From assembly GCF_907165205.1 (NCBI RefSeq), contig NC_058198.1:6301001-6365000 (forward strand): DNA of 64,000 nucleotides. Reading direction: 5' to 3'. The stretch is from Coccinella septempunctata. Lineage: Eukaryota > Arthropoda > Insecta > Coleoptera > Coccinellidae. The notes beneath the pieces were generated by a model. That model saw nothing but the letters and a program-made list of their open reading frames with translations. It was not told the DNA's origin and searched no databases. Both the position numbers and the translations under genes were made by a program. Numbering within the stretch: the first letter of the stretch is position 1; every line of letters begins with the position of its first letter. Of this stretch, positions 39,621-50,340 are shown one piece after another.

Positions 39621-42577
39621 TTGATCAATTTCTATTAAGCTATAATTGAAACAACCGAGTTCGTGCCATATTCGAAGGAAAACCAATCCCCGACTCTGAT
39701 ACGAATATAATGGAAAGCGGAATGCCAATAGGAAAAATGTTTCCGATAAATTGTCATCGCTGAAAATCCACGGAAAAACCGAGAGCTTATAATGTGATTG
39801 CTATGTAAGGCTTCATGCATTTACTTTCACTTGAAATTTTTCAACCTTCTGAGACAACCTTTGACTGTTTTAAAACGAAATAAATCCTGTTGGGAATTTG
39901 ATGATATTCCTGTTTATTTTATGGTTTCGATTCGTATCAAGGGAAATTTGGAAACTAAATTAATGAAACGAACAACACAAAAACATTCATACCTGAACAT
40001 CAACAATATCATATCCTACACAGTTGCCTTCGGAAAAATTTCCGATCAAATTGAACTGATGGAATTTCATCAGTAACGAAGTCTATGCATCTATCGATTT
40101 TAGTAGTAACTCCCAAGAAACACTCAACATTAATTAACACACACAAGCTGGTCCAATAATTCCCAAAAAAAATTACATCGACATCAAATTCGTCAAGGTT
40201 TCAAAGAAAGTTCAGCATTGTTCTCTTGGTGGAAAGTAGAGGTGAACATACAATTTTCGACAACGATCAATGCAAACTCAAGAAACAGGTCTTATTTGAT
40301 ACAACTTACACCAAAATTTGTTTATAAATTCACGTAAAATTTTGTACAGTTTCAATAACTCAAGTCCGAAAAACTGCGGTACACTAAAAAAAATTACGCA
40401 GTGCTTAGGTGCTATGATATGAATTTTTACGCAATCACAAGTTGTGTTTTAGGTAATCTGGGCAGGGGTCGCGCGCATTTGAGCAGGGAGGCTGTGCAGA
40501 CCCTGTGTAAGGGTTCGAACTTCCAAGTTGCTTCAGGATGCCGGGTAACTAAATCTCACGGGATGCTGAGGATGAAAAAAGTCACATATCCTCAGCTGTA
40601 ACCTGCTGAATTCTTATCTATTCCTCCTCCAATTACAATCTAACACGAGAAAAATTTGAGATAAAACTCCAATTCGATCCCCTGATAATCAACTTGGTTG
40701 AGCAATTGCTTTGAAATTGAGGAAAAGTTTCAGTGCTATGTAAGGTAAACAAAACGTCATCAGTGTACGTCATTATGCCATATGTGTTATTGATGTCATA
40801 GTGACGTAACTCTTCAGATATGTCGTATACCAACTATGAATATTTCTATAAACTTGTATCATTATAATGCTTCGATTAGAGAAAAGAGTATAATTTCGAT
40901 GTTATGCAGCTGCAAATTTGATTAATTCGGACGTAGCTGGCATTCATTAAGTATATATGAGTGCCGACTAGGGCTGTGTCGATTTCCATATCGATATTCC
41001 TATATTATCGTTAGATTGATATTTCAATAAGCTGAAGAGTTTCGCTGAAATTGACCATCGGAATTTACTAATATAAGTTGCATTCGTATAAAATCCAGAA
41101 ACCTTATGAATTGCAGCAATCAGATTAAGCCCATAAAACTACTAATTAGATTATGAGAAATGCGACTTATTTTGTCTTTTTTATTCGTAACCAACAGACC
41201 TAAGCCTAGGTAGATACATTTTCAGCCAGAAAACCTAGCAATAATGAAATATTGAAATATTTCAACTATTCCTTCTCGACTCAACAAGAAAATACACCAA
41301 ATCTAGTTTAGAATTTGCCATTCATTGAAAACTATTTGAACTAGACCTAGTTAAAGTTTTGTAAATTTCAAAAAAGGAATAAAAAGAGAACTCTTAGAGG
41401 TAAAGAAGAATAAATACATTTTTTCAGGGTAGTTTTTATTTCACTTTTGTTTTCGAACAGTGGAAAAACCGCAGGGTTTTGATACTCGAACACATTTGAT
41501 TTTTGACTACAGAATGAAATATTGACGTCCATTCTATACTTAGAGCTCACAAAAATAGAAAAAATATTTCCTATTTGCTCTTCCCCAAACTGACTTCAAT
41601 TCCACATAATGAATTCATATTATGTCATTGAAGACTGTAGGATAAACGACTTAAAACAGATATACGATTTTCACAAAATGAGTTTTTAAACCAACAGTGG
41701 TTTGTTTTAAGTTCAATTATGGATTTCCACCAAGTATAGCCCACATCAATTCAATAAATGTAGGATATCCTTGCGAGCATCATTTTGTGAGCATCGACGT
41801 CGATGTTTTCGATGGGTGTCGCATCCCTGTAGCCGATAGCAGATTAGGGACAGCTTATGTTCCCCTGTTCCCTTCCTGCTAGAGGGGGGATGATTTCCCG
41901 ACGTTCCACAGTTACGGGGCATACCGAAAGTCCTGAGGGATGAAAATGGGAACTCTTCTTTCCCATCAGTCAACAACAGCCGCAGAGTTTGGTAGAAGTT
42001 TGTCTTGGATCGATAATGTTAGTGCCAAAAGTCCAGTAACGCAATGGATAAAGGTAAGGGAAAGTCTGCCAACCCCGATAGATTAATTTTCCGATAAATC
42101 CAAAATTGTCGTCATTATGCATCCGTATACATGTGACATATAATAGAAATGCCTGTTTATGTATTGCTTTACGTTCCCAAGGGATCCGTCTGGCCAGATT
42201 TCATTCATATCGACCCCATTCATGAGAGCATTTGATAGTACGGCGACTGTGCTTGTTTTTACTTTATTTTCGTATTGGTTTCCGTTATTATTGGATTTAT
42301 GATACAATTCAATTTTCTTTCGCGGCGTGTACGCGGTTTTCAATTAATACGTGGGCTGGCATTCAGTAGGGTTGCTTTTCCATTACACATTTCGGAATAT
42401 CGAGCAGTTATGAGCATTTTCGTTATGGAATTTGATGCAGTAGGTAATAAAAGATCAAATACGAGAGGTAGAGTTACTCCATGAAGATTCTTTATGGAAA
42501 TATACAGTATACAGTGTGTCACATATCGAAAAGAGACTTTTGAACTGTTTCAGGTGGAAAATGTAAATATTAAATAC
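39621..42577. other. Spacer upstream of unc79
   Basis: Mostly AT-rich sequence without a supported gene. A GC-richer patch occurs at about 41740-41960. A possible tRNA-derived repeat lies at about 40450-40620. Upstream exons of the gene that ends at 43643 may be hidden here, but none could be identified by phase and signal alone. Confidence 0.5.
40450..40620 (+). repeat. Possible tRNA-derived SINE fragment
   Basis: A GC-richer patch carries GGGTTCGAAC at 40511-40520, which equals the core of an RNA polymerase III B box. A GAGCAGGGAGG stretch upstream could be a degenerate A box. There is no cloverleaf, poly-A tail or visible target duplication, so the call is weak. Confidence 0.25.
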
Positions 42578-43010
42578 ACAAATATCTCATAATACAGGGT
42601 GTTGTGACCCTTCAGATCTTTCAGTCTGGTCTAATTAAATGTTTACCTCTGAAAGACGTAGTTTTTCGAAGACACCAATATAAATGATATTCTGGTTGAA
42701 CTTTCCTTTCTTTTTCCAACCAAATGGCCGGTGACCACAAATATTACATAATACAGGGTGATTTGACACTAAAGCTGCAGGCGGTTCGGTGTGATGAAAT
42801 ATTTTACACTCAAAACATAGTTTTTCGAATACGCTCCCAAACGAATGACTTTACGATCAAAATTATACATTTTTCTTCAACCGAATCCATGATCATCGAA
42901 AATATTATATAAACCATGGTGTTGTGACCCTTCACCCTCAAGTGGTTCGGTGTAATTAAATATTTCACATTGAGAATAATAGCCCTTGCTTTGAGAATGG
43001 CAGTTGTAAT
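42578..43010 (+). repeat. Diverged tandem repeat of about 160 bp
   Basis: Three successive blocks share the landmark (A/T)A(C/T)(A/C)CAGGGTG-like start at 42592, 42751 and 42912 (spacings 159 and 161). Inside each unit recur GTTCGGTGT(G/A)AT(G/T)AAA-like and TAGTTTTTCGAA motifs. The unit starts resemble the TACAGGGTG end of mariner-type elements. Copies are strongly diverged, and the third is truncated. Confidence 0.7.
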
Positions 43011-43377
43011 AAAATTCGGACCTTGTGTAATAAATTGTAATAAAAATGTAACAAATTGTAATATGCTTTGGGTTTTGGCAGGGGATTTGGCTTGTGTAGA
43101 TTTAAGTCATTGTTTTAGGGCCCCCAAACATCAGAAGAAACGATCAATATTGTCTATACTTAGCTTTAGTACTCTCATAGCCTCCAATACTTTTTCTTAT
43201 CGTAGTATAGATACCCTTTGATTTCTGCTTATAATATTATTAAATTATTCATACTTGTTGGTTAGATTCTGTGTTTTTTGAGATTTCTTCATTTTGCGAA
43301 AGATTTCTGAACTATATGTACGAGTCAAGGGTTGCACGAAAAACCATTTTGAAAAAAAACTTGTGACTTTCTTTCAG

Positions 43378-43643
43378 ATATACCCACAGGTGTCGTAGGC
43401 GAAGAAAGCGTTGACGAACTTCGCCAACGTCTAAATGTCATGAAGAAAATGATGGCCGAAAGGCAATACCTGGATCAGTCAACTGAACAGAGAAAAAGTA
43501 ATGTGGGCGTTATTGATGGGAGTTTCCTCAGCATGGTTTTTGGAACTGCTCTGGTGGTTATAATAACTGTCAGCATCTATGCTTTCTACAATCTTTACGT
43601 GGCAATACTGAAGAAATTCCCTTCGAGGCATGAGGAGCTGTGA
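43378..43643 (+). CDS. Terminal coding exon of an unidentified single-pass membrane protein
   Basis: I do not recognise the family. The acceptor CTTTCTTTCAG precedes 43378. The reading frame DIPTGVVGEESVDELRQRLN, entered with one base from an earlier exon, runs 88 codons to TGA at 43641-43643. The first 45 residues are charged and helical (VDELRQRLNVMKKMMAERQY). A hydrophobic stretch of about 25 residues follows (FLSMVFGTALVVIITVSIYA...), then a short basic, acidic-ended tail (KKFPSRHEEL). This looks like a tail-anchored or type I/II membrane protein with a short coiled segment. The splice acceptor, sustained frame and a downstream AATAAA support a real last exon. Upstream exons were not found; an in-frame Met at 43440 offers an alternative short start. 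Confidence 0.7.
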
Positions 43644-43728
43644 GGATTTCAAGTATTTCACCATTCGAACTGACACTTAATATTTTTTTAACGATGTATA
43701 ACCTTGTAATCGATTGGAAGTAATTAGG

Positions 43729-43734
43729 AATAAA
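43729..43734 (+). promoter_or_regulatory. Polyadenylation signal
   Basis: AATAAA lies 86 bp after the stop of the membrane-protein exon and is followed by a T-rich region (CTTCTCGTTTTC). It supports the exon being the 3' end of a transcript. Confidence 0.65.
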
Positions 43735-44394
43735 ACTTTGCTTCTCGTTTTCTTCATCATCATTACTTCGGAAAAATATCAAGAAAGAGTGAATGACCAG
43801 AAACTCCTAAGGGCTAAAAATTCTCCTCTTATGCGCTTGTATTACTACAAAGGTGAACAGTTATGGAGAAAACCGAAAATTCATAGTTGATACGTTTATA
43901 AGAAGCACATGAAATATACAATCAACTTTTCAACATTCAAAACTAGCATATTATTCTGTTTTCTACAGACATTATAAGGTAGGTACTGGGTCAAAAAATA
44001 GGGCAAAAACCCAAAGCAAGCGACCTCTTTTCAGCAAATTATGGGATAACTAAACAGAAAATGATGTACAAATTTGTTTTCTTGAAATTATGCTTGTGCA
44101 CTAGAATGTTAAAATGAAAATCAACCATTTTCCCATAAATTTATGGGATTTCACTGAAAGATTTCCTGCTGAAAAAGGTTAGTTCTTTCATGAACATAAA
44201 TTTTCAATGAATAAGGGTGGGAAATTCTACCCTTGGGCCTTAAGGGAATAATAAATCAACGAGAGTTCGATACCATCGAATGGTAAAGTTGTCCGATACC
44301 CTTTTTGTTTTAAAATCCCTGTGATATGTCATTCACACGAATCTCCGAAATGAGGAGGCAATATTCGGTGATACTTCCTTATTTTATGAGGGAG

Positions 44395-45134
44395 GCAAGT
44401 GTAGTGCAACGAAAAATTCCCTTCAGATTTTTACTATTCCTTAATGGCAATTTATGTCGCATAAAATATCCAACAAAAACATTTCCTGATATTTTCATCG
44501 AAGGAATTTCAGTCAGCGCATGTCATTTAGATAAGTACTTTAATTACCATAAATCAAATTGCTTGTACATCCATATATTGTTGTGATATCTAAATTCCGA
44601 AGCCATATCAGGATCTCCATGTCCAGAAAAATAGGAAAGTCAGGAGTCAAAACAAAATAATGGCTTCTATAACTGAAGGGATTTACATTATGTAATCAAA
44701 AACGTAGGAAATCCAACAAAACCACTGCCTGGTAATTAATAGCGAAAGAATTTCTGTCCACGCATGTCGTTTAGATGTACCAAACAGCCATAAATAAAAC
44801 CTGCGCCCACGTGCACATATTTCTTGGAAGGGTTTACGATAGGAGCTACTATAAGTGGTAATAAATTGAATTAAGTGACAGGAACATATGTTTCGATGGA
44901 AATTACAAGAGCGGTTCGTTTGACCCATTCAAGTTGACTAGGAATCCGCTGCAATTATCTATAAAAAGTATTTATGGTTAAATTCGCACCTCGTAAATTA
45001 TCCTCTTGTATGGCAAAAAAATTCGTTCTGATTTTAACTATTCCTTAATGGCCTTTAATGTCCTATAAATTATACAATGTAAACACTTCCTCATATTGAA
45101 CAGCGAAGGAATTTCAGTCGACGCATGTCGTTTA
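44395..45134 (+). repeat. 361-363-bp tandem repeat, left part
   Basis: Successive copies are marked by AAGGAATTTCAGTC followed by GCATGTC(A/G)TTTA. The landmark CGCATGTC occurs at 44518, 44761 and 45122 (spacings 243 and 361). Shared internal blocks include CCACGTGCACATATTTCTTG and GCGGTTCGTTTGA. The last copy is cut at GTCGTTTA by the insertion that begins at 45135. The array resumes at 49773. Confidence 0.88.
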
Positions 45135-45436
45135 TAGTCCAGTAAACACAGCTCTGAAATCACTTTTCTCGGAATAAGCTGCATTTTTGATATAATGATT
45201 GTAACGGTGAAAGAAATATATGGTCGAAAATGCAGGTGTCAGAATTATCAGGAACATTGAAAAATTCGTGCAAATGTTAGAAAAATCACGTTTTTCTCGA
45301 AATTTTCGAAAATGAGGAGGTTTATCAAAAAAAGTTTCGAACAGAAGTTGTAGAGCGGAAAATTCTAGTGAGAATCAAGTCTTTTCCCATACTCAAAGTG
45401 TTCATACCGACTGATTAGCAACGTATATCTGTATTT
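45135..45436 (+). repeat. Left terminal inverted repeat (302 bp)
   Basis: Reverse complement of 49471-49772 with only scattered substitutions. It contains GAGGAGGTTTATCAAAAAAA and ends at GTATATCTGTATTT, where similarity drops sharply. Confidence 0.92.
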
Positions 45437-45769
45437 GAGCGAGGCAATCGAATTTTGAATTTCCCGCACGACGACAAGCCAGAAACGAGTAGTTTGTCGA
45501 GCGAACATCTGCCTGGAATACAGGGTTGGCTTCAAGTTATTTCGTCTGGAGAGTGCTTTTATAATTCTTAAAATATTTTCGGAACATGAAATAACAGCTT
45601 TTGCTATAAAATTATTCGCTATAAATTTGGTATTAAGTCGACGTTTCCATCATACCGGGTGTCACAAAACGTTTATTAAAATTCTATGGGTAGTATGTCT
45701 CATAAGAATAAATAATTTTTTTTTGAATGAACCTGAATACCTGGAGACGCTTCGTTTTTAAGATAAAAG

Positions 45770-47230
45770 GTGAAAAACTTCGAAGAAAAAAAAAGGGAAA
45801 TTTTGCGGAATACGCAATTGAAAAATAAAGTTAGTGACTATCACATGCCTGAAAATATTTTAATTGATCTAATCGTTATTGGTCTACCAATTTTCATTCA
45901 GAATAAATTGAATAATGAAATGCTGCATTGCCTTTCAAAAACACGTTATAAGTTAAAGATGAGAACACAAAATTTCATAAGACAGTAGGGATGAAGAAAA
46001 AGTTAAAGCGTGAATATGAAAAAAAATAGTCAGATCTGTGAAAAATTGGGTTCACCAAACAGATTTCATAGACAGGACGTTTGTTAGAATAAAGAGAAAA
46101 TAAAAGCAGTTAATAACGCTCAACTTCATGAAAACCTGAATGATAAATTATCGAATTCAATAAAACTAGGAATGATATGAGATACCACTGATTCGACTGG
46201 ACGTGTTGGTAAATAACCAGGAAATGATTGAAGGTAAATATGGTACTGAAGCTGATATTGCAATGATAAATTATAAGATTTCGAAAAAACTGGGCAAAGA
46301 ATATAGGAGCACGTTCAGAACAACCTGTGGTAGATATTGATAAAACAGATAGTATTGTAAGATTGAAAATGGAAGATCATTAATATTGAGGATTTCATTG
46401 AAGTTATTGTTATAAACAAAAGTATTTTGAATATGACCTGTTGATAAGTTTCGATTGTATTGAAAAATTTTGTTTAACTCCAGATGATAACCTAAAACTT
46501 CTGCAGAAAAAGGAAGAAATTACTTAAAGAAAAAAAATGAAATATACTAGATTCACAATATGAAGTTTATGAATTTTAATGAATTTAATGAAGAAGATAA
46601 CAGAAGATCACGTTCATGCATAGATTTTCTATATTTCAACAAAATCGTTGTTCCGGAATCTCAACCTTTTCTGTTAATTGGTGAAATGATAAAAAAAAAA
46701 CTAGAGATTGTTAAGTAGTTTTCAGCGCTGGATATCAATTCGGCTTTCTCGTCGATTCCTATCAGAGTAAAAGATAGGTATAAAATAGCTTTTACTCAAA
46801 ATTCAATAAAATACCTGGAACATATCATAGAAAATAATACCATTCGTCCGATTTATGATAACGTGAAAGCCATGAAATTCATTCATTCCAAAAACAAAGA
46901 ATATCGGGCAATTTCTTGGAAAAATATATTTTCATCATAAATATATTTCCAATCAGTGTAGAATTCTAGAACCATTTCATAATTTACTGAGAAAAAATGT
47001 AGATTTCAAGTGGACGGATGCCTCCTATTTTGGCAATTTTTGCTTCAAACTCCCCCATAATTCTTCAAACAGATGCTAGTATCGAAAGGATTGGTGCTAT
47101 ATTGTAGCAATCTCAAAAAAATAAAATAATTGAGCCTGTTGCAGTGTTGCATATTTGTGAAAAGTCCATTAGTGGAAACCTTTTTACAATATCTTTCTTT
47201 GTCTTGAAGATATAACCAAATTTTGATATT
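45770..47230 (+). pseudogene. Decayed gypsy-like retrotransposon gag-pol
   Basis: Broken coding sequence in several frames. Around 45770-45985 a gag-like segment reads MPENILIDLIVIGLPIF. Around 46000-46330 there is more gag/protease-like debris. At about 46720-46800 the reverse transcriptase palm is recognisable (FSALDINSAF, then RVKDRYKIAFTQ). Near 46815 a piece of the later connection region follows directly, so the catalytic YxDD region has been deleted. Near 47070-47100 an RNase H start (LQTDASI) is visible. Stops and frameshifts are frequent, no long terminal repeats were found, and the copy cannot be active. It lies inside the 4.6-kb inverted-repeat element. Confidence 0.75.
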
Positions 47231-47306
47231 TTGTCGATTTAAAAAATGTGTCATTGCTTCTTTATTTTCGAAAATATCTTAAAAGGATCAAAACTTTCTA
47301 CAGATA

Positions 47307-48861
47307 CTTTTTCACTGGGAATACGGATCCATATTCAATTTTTTGTTATCTCTTCTACTAAGGCTGAAAAAAAAACTTCTTTATTTTGAATAAGGAAAGT
47401 ATCTTTTTTTGATCTGAGGTTATGCGAAAAATAACTAGCTTTTCGAAAATATACAGGGTGTACCAAGTTCGAGGGCCTATATTAGACGTTTCTGGAGAAC
47501 TGGATTTTCTATGACCATATATTATTATTGATATGAAACAGATACTATTAATTTTACTCTTCGTACGACTTAAAAAAAATCCCATATAACTCAGGATTTA
47601 TTCATTTTTAGAGCATTGACAAATTAGAACACTGTCATTATTTTCTTCGAAGAATTCTTTCATGAGTTTTTCATGATTGCGTAATCATGAAAAATTAGGG
47701 TTCTAATTTGAAAAACGAAGTTATGGGCAAATCATGATTCCCATTTTTGACACAGCATTCGGAACACTCTGTGGAAAGTTTTTCATTTTTTTCTCAATAA
47801 TATGAAAACAATTTGGACGAATGCAACGATTTGAACAGAAATATATTCAAAATTGAATACTGTATCATATCTGAAACGAAAAAATAGAGAAAAAGAAATT
47901 TTGGAAAAATTTGTTTCCATTCCCTCTATAACTGAAAGTGCTTGGTCTTCAAGAATATTTAAAGTCAGTAGATTATGTCGAACAATATCATAATCCAAAT
48001 TTTCAGATTTCAAATAGGTTCAGTTCTCGAGAAACGTCTAATAGGCCCTCGAACTTGAACAGCCTGTATATGTCCATATATTACTTCTATTCTCAAAGCA
48101 AAATCACCATTTCAGGGAAATTCCCATTTTCGACAGAATTCTATGAAACCATTGAACACAAAAATTTCCACTCACAATAAATTTCCATCTCAATAATACG
48201 AATTAAAACTAGAATTTCTTTTGTTAGCTGGAACATCTATAAATTCAATAAAATCATGTGATTCATGTTACACTCAATTTGAATACATATCAAGCAGAAT
48301 TTCTATAATCAATGTTAATATAAATAAAACTCATAAAATGTTCTGAAATTGAGTACCATCATTCTGCTAACAAATTCGAAATCTTTTTCTAGCAGAATTC
48401 AACAACATAACGCAGAAACACCTCTCTGATGGCGTTTCTGACTTTGCTCTTAATCAGCCCTATTTATAACTGAAGTCTTGAAATTCTGTTTTAATACATC
48501 CCCATAAAAAAATGAAACGATTGGTGATCTTGCTCTCTAGGTTGCCTATATCTATGGAAATGCTTCTTTTTGGAAATAATCTAGGGCAGAAAATTTATGG
48601 AAATTCACCGCATTGTATGACCTTACAATTACAATGTATTGAAGTATTCTATGTCCACTTTATTCATAGAATAATGTATGTGAGACTCAGAGATCAGTTG
48701 GTGATTATTTCACTTTTATGCTGATTTTGCCTTGAAAATATCGACATATCGATATGCGATCACAAGAAGCACGAATTTGTAACTAAACTGTTGTTTTTCC
48801 ACCCTTAATAGATGAGATAAAAAATTGAATATATGTAGTATTGTATTCCCAGTGAAAAAGT
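47307..48861. repeat. Imperfect inverted repeat flanking the MITE
   Basis: Arms of about 65 bp at 47307-47370 and 48793-48861. Both contain CTTTTTCACTGGGAATAC, then TATTCAATTTTTT.TATCTC, in opposite orientation, at roughly 80% identity. This marks an older fold-back structure into which, or beside which, the 617-bp MITE inserted. Confidence 0.65.
47452..48068 (+). mobile_element. 617-bp MITE with TA target duplication
   Basis: The ends TACAGGGTGT and (reverse complement) TACAGGCTGT are followed by matching inner sequence (AGTTCGAGGGCCTAT and AGACGTTTCT.GAGAACTG), about 50 bp in all. TA dinucleotides flank both ends at 47450-47451 and 48069-48070. The TACAGGGTG end and TA duplication are typical of Tc1/mariner-derived non-autonomous elements. 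No transposase remains. Confidence 0.85.
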
Positions 48862-49470
48862 GCCTATGGAATGTTTTTATCGTTTGAAGATATAAGACGC
48901 CATCCAGTTTAGAAGAACCAGAAACAGCCAAAATCAAGCGATATCGGATTCTCTGTACGATAAAACAATTATTTTTCTAACGTGTTTTGAAATGAAAAAT
49001 AAATGATGCCTGTTGTGGGGGCAAATAATGTATTCTACAAAAATTTGATATACCCTAGTTTGGAGATATTCGCTTTCGATGATATCCCTTACACTACTGA
49101 AATTTTTTGCATTGAGATATAATATTCCCCATCCCCCAATTTTTTATTCACCATAGAGATGAACAAAAAATAATGCCTAAGTTTTTCAAAATTTAATTTT
49201 ATCAATTTGACACGTTTCGATGCTACTCACAATCGCGTTCTTCGGGAGTATAGCGCTAGTCACAGTCGATATACTCGATATACGAAGTCTATTCATTTAA
49301 ATTCAGTCAAATCATGAACATCTGGTTTCCCCGTTTAAGCTTCCGTCCAAGCCAGAAATTCGAGCGTTTAGAGCGTATATCGAAACAAGAATACAACCCT
49401 GGCCGAATAAGCTGCGCCCCAAACTACACTTTCTGGTATCTTCTTGTCATGTAGCCGAGGATGAAATTAA

Positions 49471-49772
49471 AAATACAGATATACGTTGCTAATCAGTAGG
49501 GATGATCACTTTGGGGATGAAAAAAGACTTGATTCTTACTAGAATTTTCCGTTCTACAACTTTTGTTCGAAACTTTTTTTGATAAACCTCCTCATTTTCG
49601 AAAATTTCGAGAAAAACGTGATTTTTCTAACATTTGCACGAATTTTTCAATGTTCCTGATAATTCTGACACCTGCATTTTTCACCATGTATTTCTTTCAC
49701 CGTTACAATCATTATATCAAAAATGCAGCTTATTCCGAGAAAAGTGATTTCAGAGCTCTGTTTACTGGACTA
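49471..49772 (-). repeat. Right terminal inverted repeat (302 bp)
   Basis: Mirror of the left repeat. The outer end reads TGTTTACTGGACTA, directly followed by the TTA of the target duplication and the interrupted tandem repeat. The equal length of the two arms and their high identity suggest a fairly recent insertion compared with the surrounding debris. Confidence 0.92.
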
Positions 49773-50340
49773 TTAGATGTACCTAATAGCCATAAATTAA
49801 GCCTGCGTCCACGTGCACATATTTCTTGGAAAGGTTTACGATAGGCTCAACTATAAGTGGTAATAAATTGACTGAAGTGACAGGAACATATGTTTCGATG
49901 GAAATTACAAGCGCGGTTCGTTTGACCCATTCAACTTCACTAGTAATCCGCTCCAATTTATCAATGAAAATGTTTTTATGGTTAAATTCGCACCTCGTAA
50001 ATTACCCTCTTGTATGGCAAAAAAATTGGTACTGATTTTTACTAATCTTTAATGGCCTTTAATGTCTCATAAAATATACAACGAATACATTTCCTCATAT
50101 TGCACATCGAAGGAATCTCAGCCGACGCATGTCATTTAGATAACGGCTTTAATTACCTCAAATCAAACCTGCTTGTTTTTTACTAAAGGCGCCGACGCAT
50201 AAGTAGTATTAAATTGGATGGAGTGGCAGGAACATGTTTCAAAATAAATTACGAGTGCGGTTCGTTTGATCTCTTACAACTTGAAAGCGCAACAAAAAAT
50301 TCTTTTAGATTTTTACCATTCCTCATGTCCCACTAAGTAG
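49773..50340 (+). repeat. 361-363-bp tandem repeat, right part
   Basis: Continuation of the array from 44395-45134 after the 4.6-kb insertion, starting TTAGATGTACCTAATAGCC. With the insertion removed, the next CGCATGTC landmark (50126) is 363 bp from the one at 45122, in register with the array. The copy after that is degenerate and ends near TCATGTCCCACTAAG. Confidence 0.85.

Larger units (their letters stand above)
45135..49772. mobile_element. 4,638-bp element with 302-bp terminal inverted repeats
   Basis: The ends are TAGTCCAGTAAACA at the left and its reverse complement at the right. The terminal inverted repeats span 45135-45436 and 49471-49772, about 95% identical over 302 bp, with weaker similarity going about 80 bp further in. 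Flanks are GTCGTTTA and TTAGATGT. An unoccupied paralogous repeat copy at 44767-44780 reads GTCGTTTAGATG, so a TTA target duplication is directly visible. A 3-bp TTA duplication fits PIF/Harbinger-type elements (TWA), though such long repeats are unusual there. I found no transposase inside; the interior holds decayed gypsy-like sequence and a MITE. It is a non-autonomous or gutted element. Confidence 0.88.

Noticed and set aside
41740..41976. GC-richer open frame on the minus strand (RKHRRRCSQNDARKD)
   Set aside because: No recognised domain, no splice or promoter context; possibly old retroelement sequence but nothing supports it.
45135..49772. Polinton/Maverick because of long inverted repeats
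   Set aside because: The target duplication is 3 bp, not 6 bp, the size is far too small, and no polymerase or integrase of that group is seen.
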